DNA from: Photobacterium sp. Ph5
GTDB lineage: Bacteria; Pseudomonadota; Gammaproteobacteria; Enterobacterales; Vibrionaceae
Direction: 5' to 3'
Length of the DNA stretch: 64,000 nt
NCBI RefSeq assembly: GCF_022129445.1
Contig: NZ_JADQAQ010000002.1
Coordinates: 62,001-126,000 of the forward strand
The notes under the pieces were generated by a model, which saw only the letters and a list, made by a program, of their open reading frames with translations, did no database searches and was not told the origin of the DNA. The first letter of the stretch is position 1; each line of letters begins with the position of its first letter. Made by a program: the position numbers and the translations under genes. Shown one piece after another: positions 36,451-45,809 of the stretch.

Positions 36451-36642
36451 AATAATGCTGTTGTGATCCCAGAGCAATCTCGTCGTTTTGTTGAAGCGGC
36501 AAAGAAAGCAGGAAAAGATGTGCAGTATTGGGAGATGAATAACGTTGGTCATCATTATGGCACTCCTACACAAACAAGGAAACTTGCGAGAAAAGTTGAT
36601 AATTTCTTAAGCCAATGTATTGGTGGTCGCTCAGCAGGCTAA
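36451..36642 (+). pseudogene. C-terminal remnant of an S9-type alpha/beta hydrolase
   Basis: 63 codons open in frame up to TAA 36642, with no start codon or upstream continuation. Translation includes VIPEQSRRFVEAAKKAGKDV, YWEMNNVGHHYG and TRKLARKVDNFLSQ, which matches the end of prolyl oligopeptidase/dipeptidyl peptidase-type hydrolases (catalytic His in GHHYG). The catalytic Ser and Asp domains are absent, so this is a 3' fragment left after a deletion. A terminator still follows it at 36658. Confidence 0.75.
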
Positions 36643-36657
36643 CTATTAATAATTAAC

Positions 36658-36690
36658 GGTGTCATCTCCTTTCGGATGGCACCACGTTTT
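36658..36690 (+). terminator. Terminator after the peptidase remnant
   Basis: Stem GGTGTCATC (36658-36666) / GATGGCACC (36675-36683) with one G-U pair, then ACGTTTTTCC. Retained from the lost peptidase gene. Confidence 0.75.
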
Positions 36691-36878
36691 TCCTTTTTTA
36701 CATTATTGTTCAAACTGATTTTCAAATAGCGACAACATAACCAAAATAAAACAAAAAACACCCAACTATTTGACATATGTTCTGTATTACTAAATTACAG
36801 ATTCTTACAACTCATTATTTAACCATTTCGAATTTATCTCATTATAATCAGTGCAGTTTTTACTTGTGAGATTTCTTT

Positions 36879-37256
36879 ATGAAACTAAAAGCGACAATGG
36901 CTGCTGCAATCATGCTTTCTACGATGGCATTTTCAACAACAGCGTCAGCTGATACATTTACATTAGGTCGTACTATTCTTCTTGAAGCTAAAAATAGTCA
37001 CGCTAAGATCCCTGTACCACTTTGTCGTAATACTAAATCGATTCAGATTAAAGCTGAACGTGATGTGTTTTTAACAAAAGTCGTCTTTAAATTTCAAAAT
37101 GGTTCTTCGCGCGTATTCCAGTTTCAACGCAAATTAGATAAAAACGAAAAAACAGACTGGCGTCGATTCTCTTATGAGCGCTGCGTAACAGATATTCAAG
37201 TGCATGGCCGTGCTGAAGATGGCAGCGCTGGTATTAAAGTTCTCGGTCGTCGATAA
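36879..37256 (+). CDS. Secreted DUF2541 protein (YaaI-like)
   Basis: 125 residues. Sec signal peptide with cleavage near ASA (residue 24). Mature part is small and basic, with two cysteines (PLCRNTKS, YERCVTD) that likely form a disulfide and alternating beta strands (FLTKVVFKFQNGSSRVFQFQRKL). It matches DUF2541, represented by E. coli YaaI. Periplasmic, function unknown. Monocistronic. Confidence 0.82.
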   Translation: MKLKATMAAAIMLSTMAFSTTASADTFTLGRTILLEAKNSHAKIPVPLCRNTKSIQIKAERDVFLTKVVFKFQNGSSRVFQFQRKLDKNEKTDWRRFSYERCVTDIQVHGRAEDGSAGIKVLGRR

Positions 37257-37274
37257 GCAAATTTATTTCAAGAT

Positions 37275-37305
37275 AAGAGCGCTATTAATAGCGCTCTTGT
37301 TTTTT
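37275..37305. terminator. Terminator after DUF2541 gene
   Basis: 24-bp perfect palindrome (37275-37298, AAGAGCGCTATT and its complement), followed by GTTTTTTAT. Convergent with the GGCT-like gene. Confidence 0.85.
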
Positions 37306-37332
37306 ATATTTCTATAATATTGCCTGAACAAC

Positions 37333-37698
37333 TTACATTTCACTTGGACTTAAACGATACACAAATGCGGATTGTTCAGAGCCATCGTCAAGAATAACGG
37401 TGATAACTACACGGTCATCCCCCTCGCCTTCGAAGTCATCAATACGCTTCCAATACGCTGTCAATTCATCAGATGTAAAGAGTAAGCCTTGAACACGTTC
37501 CCCTTCTGATTGCGGTACAAACGCAGGATAACCTAATGCCGCTCCTTTACCGTTTGGGTAAATAAATCCAGTTGCGCTCGCTTTTTGCCAAAAAACTTTC
37601 AAATCAGAAAGTACGTAGGCATTAGATTGTTCTGGCGCTAAAGTGCCATAAACGAATAGTGTATTAAGCACGAATGATGAATCCTCACTACAAGTCAC
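37333..37698 (-). CDS. Gamma-glutamylcyclotransferase-like protein
   Basis: 121 residues. Substrate-binding FVYGTLAP near residue 12 and catalytic Glu in RIDDFEGEGDD identify the GGCT (AIG2-like) fold; GYPAFVPQSEGERVQGLLF completes it. It may cleave gamma-glutamyl peptides to 5-oxoproline, but family members vary. The first codon of the open frame is GTG 37698; GAGGA upstream of a second GTG (37668) suggests the start may be there. Confidence 0.8.
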   Translation of the reverse strand: MTCSEDSSFVLNTLFVYGTLAPEQSNAYVLSDLKVFWQKASATGFIYPNGKGAALGYPAFVPQSEGERVQGLLFTSDELTAYWKRIDDFEGEGDDRVVITVILDDGSEQSAFVYRLSPSEM

Positions 37699-37881
37699 AT
37701 CTTATTAACTAAACTATAAACCTAAGGACACGACACATTTAAAGCAATAATGAAAAAGCACTAATTATTGTGATCTCGTTTAAAGTTTACATGCTAACTA
37801 TCAGACTTTAGTGTAATATCCAGCCCCCGAACACACTAGATTCTCGGTGCTGTGCACCATAACGAACGATATCGAGGCGAT

Positions 37882-39528
37882 ATGCAATTACTCGAAGCCA
37901 AACTCCATAAAATTGACCGTCATAATTACCGCAGCTATACGAGTATGCGCGGTGAATACCACTTCGTTGATTTCGACTTTTATATTGATACCGTTCAATC
38001 GGATCCGTTTGCTCCGGCTTCTCGTGTACGTGCTCGTCGTGCATGGTCACTCACAGACTTAGAATGGCTACGTGAAAAATCTTCAGTCTATCAATGTGCA
38101 GCACGAGATTTTATTGCTCGCTTTTTTGCTGATTTATCACAACAAGATAATGCAGTACTTATTGATATGCCTGGACAGGTGATCCTTGACCGTACAGCAG
38201 TGGTATTTGATGACGAAGGTATCGAATTACGTTTTCGTGTAAACCTTCCGGCTGACGGTCGTACCATCATTGCTAAGCGTACAATGAATCTATTAACTTT
38301 CCACCTACCAAAAATGATCCGCCGTGCAACGATTGCACGCGAATTACCAATGGAAGAGTTAAAAGCTCATTGTGAAGCAGCAGAAGATCAAGTAGCACTA
38401 CGTGCACAATTAAAAGCACATAAATTATTAGCCTTTGTTGCTGATGGAAGTATTCTTCCTCGCCTTGCTGGTAATAGTGATTTACCCCTTCCGAATGCAG
38501 TACCTTTTACAAGCCCTGATAACCTTGCAGTAGAGCTTGAAGCACCACATAAAGGTAAAATCCGTGGTATGGGTATTCCTGAAGGCATTACCTTAATTGT
38601 TGGTGGTGGTTTTCATGGTAAATCAACGCTATTAAGTGCCATTGAGCGTTCTGTTTACGATCATATCCCTGGTGATGGTCGTGAGTACGTTGTAACCAAT
38701 TACAATGCCGCTAAGATACGCGCTGAAGATGGTCGTTGTGTTCATAATGTTGATCTATCGCCGTACATCAGCAACTTACCTATGGGTAAAGACACCACAG
38801 CTTTTACTAGCCAAAATGCATCAGGATCAACCTCACAAGCTTCTTGGTTACAAGAATCGATTGAAGCTGGCGCTGAAGCATTATTGATTGATGAAGATAC
38901 TTCTGCATCAAACTTTATGATCCGTGATGAGCGCATGCAGGCACTGATTTGTAAAGATGATGAGCCAATTACGCCACTTGTTGACCGTATAGCTTTACTT
39001 CGCGATCAGCATGATATCTCAGTAATGCTTGTTATGGGGGGCTCAGGTGACTATTTAGATGTTGCCGATACTGTTATTCAGATGCATAACTATGAAGCAG
39101 TAGATGTAACAGATAAAGCACGTGAAGTTGTTGCTTCTCACCCTACCCGACGTAAAGCGGAAGGAACAGAAGTGATTGTTCGTCCTCGTACACGTCAAAT
39201 CAACCGTAGCGCGCTACAAGCATTACTTGAAGAAGGAAAATTCCGTATTCAAGTAAAAGATAAAACATCGTTACGCTTTGGTCGTGAATACGTTGATTTG
39301 CAAGCGTTAGAACAAGTGGCTCATCCTAGTCAGTTACTTGCTATTGGCTACTTATGGTTCCAACTGGCACAACTTAAAGGTTGGGAAAAAGTCCCTGCGC
39401 GTGCATTTGCTAACATGCTACATGATAATTGGGCTGATATGATGCCTAAATATGGCGAAATGTCGAAGCCTCGCGTAATTGAGGTAATGGCTGTACTTAA
39501 CCGTATGCGCAAAGCTGAATTTAAATAA
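37882..39528 (+). CDS. Predicted ABC-class ATPase (COG3044)
   Basis: 548 residues from ATG 37882 (MQLLEAKLHKIDRHNYRSYTS), with GAGG 5 bases before; a GTG start at 37852 is less likely. Soluble, no transmembrane domain. Walker A GGGFHGKSTLL near residue 245, the signature-like region SGSTSQASWLQESIEAGAEALLIDEDTSASNFM (Walker B LLIDEDT) and DRIALLRDQHDISVMLVMGGSGDY. COG3044 proteins are soluble ABC ATPases of unknown role, conserved in many bacteria. No neighbour suggests a pathway. Confidence 0.85.
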   Translation: MQLLEAKLHKIDRHNYRSYTSMRGEYHFVDFDFYIDTVQSDPFAPASRVRARRAWSLTDLEWLREKSSVYQCAARDFIARFFADLSQQDNAVLIDMPGQVILDRTAVVFDDEGIELRFRVNLPADGRTIIAKRTMNLLTFHLPKMIRRATIARELPMEELKAHCEAAEDQVALRAQLKAHKLLAFVADGSILPRLAGNSDLPLPNAVPFTSPDNLAVELEAPHKGKIRGMGIPEGITLIVGGGFHGKSTLLSAIERSVYDHIPGDGREYVVTNYNAAKIRAEDGRCVHNVDLSPYISNLPMGKDTTAFTSQNASGSTSQASWLQESIEAGAEALLIDEDTSASNFMIRDERMQALICKDDEPITPLVDRIALLRDQHDISVMLVMGGSGDYLDVADTVIQMHNYEAVDVTDKAREVVASHPTRRKAEGTEVIVRPRTRQINRSALQALLEEGKFRIQVKDKTSLRFGREYVDLQALEQVAHPSQLLAIGYLWFQLAQLKGWEKVPARAFANMLHDNWADMMPKYGEMSKPRVIEVMAVLNRMRKAEFK

Positions 39529-39552
39529 TAGCTATTATCTAATTATGGACAA

Positions 39553-39595
39553 AAAGCCTGCGGATAATGTGAGATAGACATTATCCGCAGGCTTT
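39553..39595. terminator. Bidirectional terminator, COG3044 / EAL genes
   Basis: Perfect 18-bp stem (39553-39570 with 39578-39595; AAAGCCTGCGGATAATGT), 7-base loop, flanking A- and T-tracts. Confidence 0.92.
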
Positions 39596-39599
39596 CTTT

Positions 39600-41072
39600 T
39601 TACGATTTTGCGTGGTGCGTAAAATCCGTAACAGACATCGGCCGACTAAAGTAATAACCCTGCACTAGATCAATAGAAAGGTGCTTAACTTTACTTAGCT
39701 CTTCTTCTGTTTCAACACCTTCCATAATAATAGGAAGCTTCCATGTATCTAATAGTTCGATAATTTTAGTCAGAATGTCACATGAAATAATGTCATTTTT
39801 AGATGAGATAAACATCCGATCTACTTTGATAATGTCGATAGGTAATTCATGCATTGTCAAGAAATTAGAATATCCCGTACCAAAATCATCCAACGCCCAC
39901 TTAACACTGTGTGAATGTAGTAAACACATCGCTTCTTTAACATCCGCTATATAATCAAAACGTTTATCACGCTCTGTTAATTCAAACGTTAAGCGATTCT
40001 GTAAGCATGGGTTTTGCTCAATGAAATAAATTACACTGTTAACAAAGTCATTATCTAACAGCATATTAATCGTGACATTCACAGAGAAATACATATTAGG
40101 ATTAATACTATCCAACAATATTTTATCTTTTGCTAATTGGCCTAATAAACCTAAAGTAACATCATTAATTTGACCAGAATCTTCTAAGATATTAATAAAA
40201 CTTCCAGGAGAGAGAATCTTTTGTTTTTTATAATCCCATCTACACAGTAATTCTGCACCAACAAAACGTTCTTCTTCAATAGAATATATCCCCTGATAGA
40301 AAGGAATAAATTCTTTATTTTTAATACCTGAACGAATATCAATAGAAAAGTTATTTTGCTTTATTTGAATTTTTTTAATCGTTGAAAAAATAAACCAAAT
40401 TGAAATTAAAACAGGAATAAAGGCAATAATATAAATATACAAAAAACTCGTTAATGATATTCCTGTAATAACGCTAATACTCAAACCATGCAGCGTATTC
40501 TCTGCAATAGTAAACATGGTTTTTTGATCTCCGGATAAAACAGTATGATCAATATTACTCACAACATAAGAGCTAAATAAGTTATTTGGTGTTGGTGCAA
40601 TCGCTTCTTTATAGAATATCATTTGATAGAAGCCACTACCGAACTTAAACATATAGATAAAAGCAGGTGAGCCATAGATGTCTTTTTTATCTATATAAAA
40701 ATATACTGCATTATTCTTAAATTCATTGACCTTATTTGAAAGATCAGTAACCACATTTTTATCAATAGTTACATCTCGATCAGAATAAATATACTTACCG
40801 TCTTTGATATAAAATATCCCTTTCAAATCCTTATTATCCACAACAATTTGTTCTAGCATCGCTTTTCGCTGAGCTTTAGGAATTTGATAATAATGACTGC
40901 GTATTACTTTTTCTTCAGGTTCATGAACTGCATTATACGTTTTATACGCAACTGATTCATTCACAGTATGACCCACAAAGAAGCAATACAGAAACGAAAC
41001 GATTAAGGTTACGATCAAACTAAGCACAAGTATGATGTACCTTTTTTTTCTGGTTTTTTTTAAGGCTGACAT
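39600..41072 (-). CDS. Cyclic di-GMP phosphodiesterase, EAL domain
   Basis: 490 residues. Two membrane spans (about 10-30 and 205-235) enclose a periplasmic sensory domain of about 175 residues. The C-terminal EAL domain has GAELLCRW (signature EAL variant ELL, catalytic Glu retained), NVT..N, LTFELTERD, ALDDFGTGYSN (DDFGTG loop), KVDRMF and EGVETEEE, all required for Mg-dependent c-di-GMP hydrolysis. Predicted to be active. It lowers c-di-GMP and favours motility over biofilm. Confidence 0.9.
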   Translation of the reverse strand: MSALKKTRKKRYIILVLSLIVTLIVSFLYCFFVGHTVNESVAYKTYNAVHEPEEKVIRSHYYQIPKAQRKAMLEQIVVDNKDLKGIFYIKDGKYIYSDRDVTIDKNVVTDLSNKVNEFKNNAVYFYIDKKDIYGSPAFIYMFKFGSGFYQMIFYKEAIAPTPNNLFSSYVVSNIDHTVLSGDQKTMFTIAENTLHGLSISVITGISLTSFLYIYIIAFIPVLISIWFIFSTIKKIQIKQNNFSIDIRSGIKNKEFIPFYQGIYSIEEERFVGAELLCRWDYKKQKILSPGSFINILEDSGQINDVTLGLLGQLAKDKILLDSINPNMYFSVNVTINMLLDNDFVNSVIYFIEQNPCLQNRLTFELTERDKRFDYIADVKEAMCLLHSHSVKWALDDFGTGYSNFLTMHELPIDIIKVDRMFISSKNDIISCDILTKIIELLDTWKLPIIMEGVETEEELSKVKHLSIDLVQGYYFSRPMSVTDFTHHAKS

Positions 41073-41269
41073 GTAATTTTAAAATATTGTATTTATTATA
41101 CAATAATACCTTAAAGGTATATTTTGCTCATAAAAAGATCCTTATCGACATGATAAGTAATACTAATGAATACATATTATGAAGCAAAATTAATCGTCTA
41201 TTACGTTAAGATAGCGAATTAATCTACAATCGACTATAATACGCGACCATTTTAGCGGCAAGATGATTG

Positions 41270-41314
41270 CATTCATAAGCAACTGAGTTTATGAATGTAA
41301 TCGGCTTTAGCCGA
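41270..41314 (+). promoter_or_regulatory. Two tandem hairpins in the leader of the 41.3-kb helicase gene
   Basis: Stem 1 CATTCATAA (41270-41278) / TTATGAATG (41289-41297); stem 2 TCGGCT-TT-AGCCGA (41301-41314). The second ends 6 bases before the ribosome binding site AGGA (41321). Cold-controlled helicase genes often have structured leaders; control here is inferred. Confidence 0.4.
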
Positions 41315-41331
41315 CAGTTTAGGAACAAAGC

Positions 41332-42630
41332 ATGTCATTCTTATCACAAGGTTTTTCTCAAGATTTAGTTAAAGCATTAACTGAGATCGGTTATGAAAAA
41401 CTAACGCCAGTGCAACAAAAAGCAATCCCTCAAGCACGTCGAGGTGCTGACATTCTTGCTCTAGCACAAACAGGCACAGGCAAAACTGCCGCTTTTTCAC
41501 TGCCAATTATCCAAAAATTAATTGACAAACCAAAATCAAAAAGTCGCTTTAATGTTCGTGCATTAATTCTGGCACCGACTCGTGAGTTAGCAGAGCAAAT
41601 CGCTAACAACATCAATGAGTATGCAAAATATACTGACATCAACTGTACTGCTATTTTTGGTGGTAAGAAAATGTCAACACAAGAAAAACGTTTAGAGCAA
41701 GGCGTTGATATTCTTGTAGCTACACCTGGTCGTTTGATCGAGCATATGGAACTGAACAATGTTTCGCTAGCAAATCTAGAATTCTTAGTATTTGATGAAG
41801 CAGACCGTATGCTTGATATGGGCTTTATTGGCGCCATTCGCGTTATTCTTGATGATATTCGCACCAAGCCACAAACCATGTTGTTCTCAGCAACATCATC
41901 AGCACAAATGAATTCATTAGCGTCTGATATTCTTCATAAACCACAACGTATTACAGTAACACCTGAAAACAGTACTGCTGATACTATTGCTCACGTGGTT
42001 TACCCTGTTGATGAAGATCGCAAGCGTGAAATGCTGTCTGAATTAATTGGTAAAAAGAACTGGAAACAAGTGCTAGTTTTCGTTAATTACAAAGAAACAG
42101 CAAATCAACTAGTTAAAGAATTAAAACTCGACGGTATTAAAGCAGTACTTTGCCACGGTGATAAAGCACAAAGTGCTCGTCGTCGTGCATTAGAAGAGTT
42201 TAAAGAAGGTAAAGCTCGTGTAATGGTTGCAACAGAAGTTGCTGCTCGTGGTCTTGATATTCAGAACTTACCTTATGTAGTTAACTACGACATGCCTTTC
42301 CTTGCAGAAGACTATGTTCACCGCATTGGTCGTACAGGCCGTGCAGGACAAAAAGGTAATGCAATTTCTTTTGTTAGCCGTGAAGAAGAATTAACATTAG
42401 TGCAAATTGAACGCTTGATCGGTCAACGTATTCACCGTGTTCAATTAATTGGCTATGAACCCAAAAGCCGCGATGCTCTACTTGAGCGTATGCACTCAAA
42501 GCCAGCTTTCTCGCAGCGTGAAGGCCGTAAGAATAACCCTACGCAGGATCAATCTGCAGCAGAGCGTCGCGCACGTTTACGTCGTGCTATCAATATTAAA
42601 GCGACGAAGATCACAACACTTAAAAAGTAA
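41332..42630 (+). CDS. DEAD-box RNA helicase, RhlE group
   Basis: 432 residues. Motif set: [90 protein letters not shown] short basic tail (about 50 residues, RRARLRRAINIK) replaces the long one of the rhlE at 14.2 kb, so the two are paralogues. RNA remodelling in cold growth or ribosome assembly is the likely role. AGGA lies 7 bases before the ATG. Confidence 0.92.
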   Translation: MSFLSQGFSQDLVKALTEIGYEKLTPVQQKAIPQARRGADILALAQTGTGKTAAFSLPIIQKLIDKPKSKSRFNVRALILAPTRELAEQIANNINEYAKYTDINCTAIFGGKKMSTQEKRLEQGVDILVATPGRLIEHMELNNVSLANLEFLVFDEADRMLDMGFIGAIRVILDDIRTKPQTMLFSATSSAQMNSLASDILHKPQRITVTPENSTADTIAHVVYPVDEDRKREMLSELIGKKNWKQVLVFVNYKETANQLVKELKLDGIKAVLCHGDKAQSARRRALEEFKEGKARVMVATEVAARGLDIQNLPYVVNYDMPFLAEDYVHRIGRTGRAGQKGNAISFVSREEELTLVQIERLIGQRIHRVQLIGYEPKSRDALLERMHSKPAFSQREGRKNNPTQDQSAAERRARLRRAINIKATKITTLKK

Positions 42631-42668
42631 GTTTTTACTTAGTGTTTGATTATAAATAGGGTGTTCAA

Positions 42669-42700
42669 AAAAGCCGAGCATATCATTATGCTCGGCTTTT
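42669..42700. terminator. Bidirectional terminator, helicase / HAD phosphatase genes
   Basis: Perfect 14-bp stem AAAAGCCGAGCATA (42669-42682) / TATGCTCGGCTTTT (42687-42700), 4-base loop. Confidence 0.9.
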
Positions 42701-42706
42701 CTTATT

Positions 42707-43729
42707 TTAGGGCAATACACGCTGCTGTGATTGAGTTGGATAGATCTGACACCAATCATTCTTCATGTCGACGACTTGCCATTTATTCTGTTTCGCCGCT
42801 TCCATCAGCGCTGGTGTAAACTTACCCTCAAACGAGTCTGCGCCATACTTCCACTCACGCTTTTCATCAGTGTGATGAATTAGCATCCCAAGACTTGTGC
42901 CTTGTTGTGACGTTGTCCATTTCAACATCGCTTTATCACCTGTCGAATTACCAATTGCTAAAATTGGACGTTTTCCGATAATCGTTTCAATATTAATCGC
43001 TTTTTGCGGTCCGTCATTGATATAAACAAGTTTATTATTTTTTTCTAATTCACCATTGCTATAGCTATAACCAAAGGTAGTACCAATGACGTTTTGCGCT
43101 GGAATATGGTATATCGCTTCACTCCAAGGCTTTACAAACGCGCTACCGGCTCCTGTAACAATGAACACATCAAATTGGTGAGCATGTAAATAATCAATCA
43201 ATTCAATCATTGGCTGAAAAACAAGCGCAGTATAAGGACGTTTAAAACGTGGCGATTGATTATGTTTAAGCCAGTTAATGACATCTTCGCTATATTGCGC
43301 TGGCGTCATCCCTGATTGCGAAGTTTCCAAAATAGGCAATAACGCAGCCCAACCTTTTTTAAAAATCTCATCAGTATTGTTATTTAAAACCCAACTATAT
43401 GGTGGTGTTGTTTTCCACTCAGGATGCTTCATACTTTTCTTTTTTATTTGATCAAAGGCAAATAAAAACTGAGTATAGGTTGGTTTTTCCGACCACAATG
43501 TGCCGTCATTATCAATCACAGCAATACGATCAATGGGTTTTACATAATCCTTACTACCCTCTGTAGTTACTTTTTCAACAAAACGCAATAATGCACTTCT
43601 TGGTTGGCTCTTTGCCCATAACGGCAACGAGGACGTACTCTGCTGACATTCGACACTGAAAGCTGGTAAGGTAAACAGTGATAACACTACACCCACAAGC
43701 CCTATTAATATTGCTTTATTCTTATTCAC
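42707..43729 (-). CDS. Periplasmic HAD-family phosphatase
   Basis: 340 residues with a Sec signal (cleavage near AFS, residue 25). HAD motif I VIDNDGTLW (nucleophile Asp and acid/base Asp), motif II VFIVTGAGS, motif III Lys in KLVYINDGPQK, and motif IV AIGNSTGDKAML. The IB-like cap around residues 100-190 and the secretion signal resemble periplasmic phosphoserine phosphatase-like proteins. Substrate unknown. Confidence 0.85.
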   Translation of the reverse strand: MNKNKAILIGLVGVVLSLFTLPAFSVECQQSTSSLPLWAKSQPRSALLRFVEKVTTEGSKDYVKPIDRIAVIDNDGTLWSEKPTYTQFLFAFDQIKKKSMKHPEWKTTPPYSWVLNNNTDEIFKKGWAALLPILETSQSGMTPAQYSEDVINWLKHNQSPRFKRPYTALVFQPMIELIDYLHAHQFDVFIVTGAGSAFVKPWSEAIYHIPAQNVIGTTFGYSYSNGELEKNNKLVYINDGPQKAINIETIIGKRPILAIGNSTGDKAMLKWTTSQQGTSLGMLIHHTDEKREWKYGADSFEGKFTPALMEAAKQNKWQVVDMKNDWCQIYPTQSQQRVLP

Positions 43730-43803
43730 ACTGATATTCCAGTTATTAAAAAGGGTAAGTCAAATAATAACTTACCCTTGTATAATTGCGAGAAATATAC
43801 CTT

Positions 43804-45654
43804 TTAACTATAATCTGAATATGGATTGATCTTGCTTAACTCAATTGCTTGCTCAAATTCAGATAAACATAGGCTATCTTGTGTCATGGTGATTGAGTTC
43901 TCATCCATGACTGTTTCACCAAAGTGATAACGGATAGTTTCTTTGCCGTAACAAGCATCTTTATCATTAGCACATGATGTATCGGAAATAGCTTGGTTAG
44001 TCTGATAATAACGTTCCATTACATTATCACCGTATTTGGACGTTAACATCGCCAGTGTTTGCTTAGGCGATAGAACAAGACCTGAAGCATTATTTCCACC
44101 AAACCCTTTTGCATTTAAAATTACCGCTTTATAGTCTTGTCCCATTTCACCGGCAAATTGATGATCCATTAATATATTCAGATTTGAGTGATGAACATCA
44201 TCTGCAATATGGTCAATGGTTTTAATTCCCGGGATCCAACCGTGCTGCCATACGCCAAGTGATGCAACTAGCTGATCACCGGCAGCCGCGCTCATTGAAT
44301 GTCCAACGTAGGATTTGATTGCAGTTACAGGCCAATTATCAATGTTAAACGTTTTAGCCACTTCATTAAGAATATGGCTCTCTGTTATACGGTTTTGTGG
44401 CGTCCCTGTACCATGTGCTTGAACAAAGGTTTGCTTCACGCCTTCTTCACCCAAAATAGCTTTAGCTAGTGCTGCAGCTTTTGCAACGGTGACATAGTTA
44501 CCTACACCGGGTGCTGAAATAGACTTTTTATTAGCGTCTGCATTTACGAAGACATCTGCCACTGAACCGTAAATATTAGCCCCTAGCTTAAGCGCTAGTT
44601 CATCATCCATTAGCACAACAAACTGTGCTGATTCAGCCATCGTAAACCCCGCATTGGCAGAAAATGGACGACATGCACGGCGATTATCAACCTCATCACT
44701 GTTATCAAGTGTTTTTAATTGAACATCTTCTGCCAGTGCGCCCATAACACGGAAGCCTTCCATAATTTCAGGCACCACTGGTGCTTCAGCATTACCAACA
44801 ATCACTACTTTCGATTTACCATGCTGAATATCATACATACCTTGGCGGAGGTTATACAAAAATGTCGCACAAGCCCCCATGTTAGTGCCCGTAGTTCCAA
44901 TGCTATTAATCACGTAACCATTGATAAAATCAGCAGGCATTTCAGCAAGTGACAATGCCATCATTTTAGAACTAACACGCCCACCAGTAAGCGGGGCTGC
45001 AAGCATACCACCAAGCGAATTATCATCAATTTGTGCCAAACCGCTACCCGCATAAACCGACACTTCATCGGGTTTGATATACTTTAGGATTTCGTCCCAC
45101 TCAATACCCAATGAATTTAATGCATCTGACGCGCCATAAATAGTTAAACTAAGACCACGAGGATGAAAACGTGAGTTGTATAAAGAAGCAGGATTGAAAC
45201 CAGTAGGAATATTTCCACCACTGGTAACAGGGAAAGCTACACGATCTTCAATCAATGCATCAAGATTACCATTAACCGTGATATGTACTTTGCTCCCATC
45301 CTCTACGACTTCCCAGTTATCAGGAATTTTAGTCGGCAACTTAGACTTACGTAAGGTAAAACAGATCTTATCGTTGTCCGTATTTAAATTAGCTTTGTAT
45401 TGATACAGTAAATTATCAGGGTCAAAAGAGTCGATACGACGAACAAAGGTACCTGCCTTAATCGCATCAATAACTTCTGCTGTAACGTTATTATCCGTTT
45501 CTAATCCCATACGATATGCGAGATCTTGCCATGTTAATTGCATCACATCGGCTGAGAGAACATCAGCAACCATCAATTTATAGCTATGAAAGCCTGAGCT
45601 ACGACCAGCAGCATTAATACCACCTAAACCTACAATTAACGGTAACTTTGCCAT
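43804..45654 (-). CDS. fabY: Beta-ketoacyl-ACP synthase, FabY type
   Basis: 616 residues, far longer than FabB/FabF (about 410) but right for FabY. Thiolase fold with the Cys-His-His triad visible: C262 (MGACATFL), H414 (VQAHGTGTP) and H452 (KSYVGHSM); GFGGNNASGL closes the active-site region. FabY of Pseudomonas starts fatty-acid synthesis by condensing acetyl-CoA with malonyl-ACP; the role here may be similar or in a specialised lipid pathway. Not in a fatty-acid cluster. A nested palindrome lies just upstream. Confidence 0.85.
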   Translation of the reverse strand: MAKLPLIVGLGGINAAGRSSGFHSYKLMVADVLSADVMQLTWQDLAYRMGLETDNNVTAEVIDAIKAGTFVRRIDSFDPDNLLYQYKANLNTDNDKICFTLRKSKLPTKIPDNWEVVEDGSKVHITVNGNLDALIEDRVAFPVTSGGNIPTGFNPASLYNSRFHPRGLSLTIYGASDALNSLGIEWDEILKYIKPDEVSVYAGSGLAQIDDNSLGGMLAAPLTGGRVSSKMMALSLAEMPADFINGYVINSIGTTGTNMGACATFLYNLRQGMYDIQHGKSKVVIVGNAEAPVVPEIMEGFRVMGALAEDVQLKTLDNSDEVDNRRACRPFSANAGFTMAESAQFVVLMDDELALKLGANIYGSVADVFVNADANKKSISAPGVGNYVTVAKAAALAKAILGEEGVKQTFVQAHGTGTPQNRITESHILNEVAKTFNIDNWPVTAIKSYVGHSMSAAAGDQLVASLGVWQHGWIPGIKTIDHIADDVHHSNLNILMDHQFAGEMGQDYKAVILNAKGFGGNNASGLVLSPKQTLAMLTSKYGDNVMERYYQTNQAISDTSCANDKDACYGKETIRYHFGETVMDENSITMTQDSLCLSEFEQAIELSKINPYSDYS

Positions 45655-45666
45655 TTAAAATCCCTG

Positions 45667-45704
45667 ACTGTTATTTAAACACTGTTTTAAAACAGAATAA
45701 CAGT
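45667..45704. promoter_or_regulatory. Nested palindrome upstream of fabY
   Basis: Outer arms ACTGTTATT (45667-45675) / AATAACAGT (45696-45704); inner perfect 14-bp palindrome CTGTTTTAAAACAG (45682-45695). All arms repeat CTGTT/AACAG. It starts 13 bases upstream of the fabY ATG, where a repressor would block the promoter or early elongation. No known operator matched. Confidence 0.5.
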
Positions 45705-45809
45705 ATTAGATTGTTTATCACCTTATATATATGCCAAAATAACTGACATATGCGCCAAACATAAAAATAATAGGCAACATAATTAATACGTTAATCTCGT
45801 AGGAAAAGT

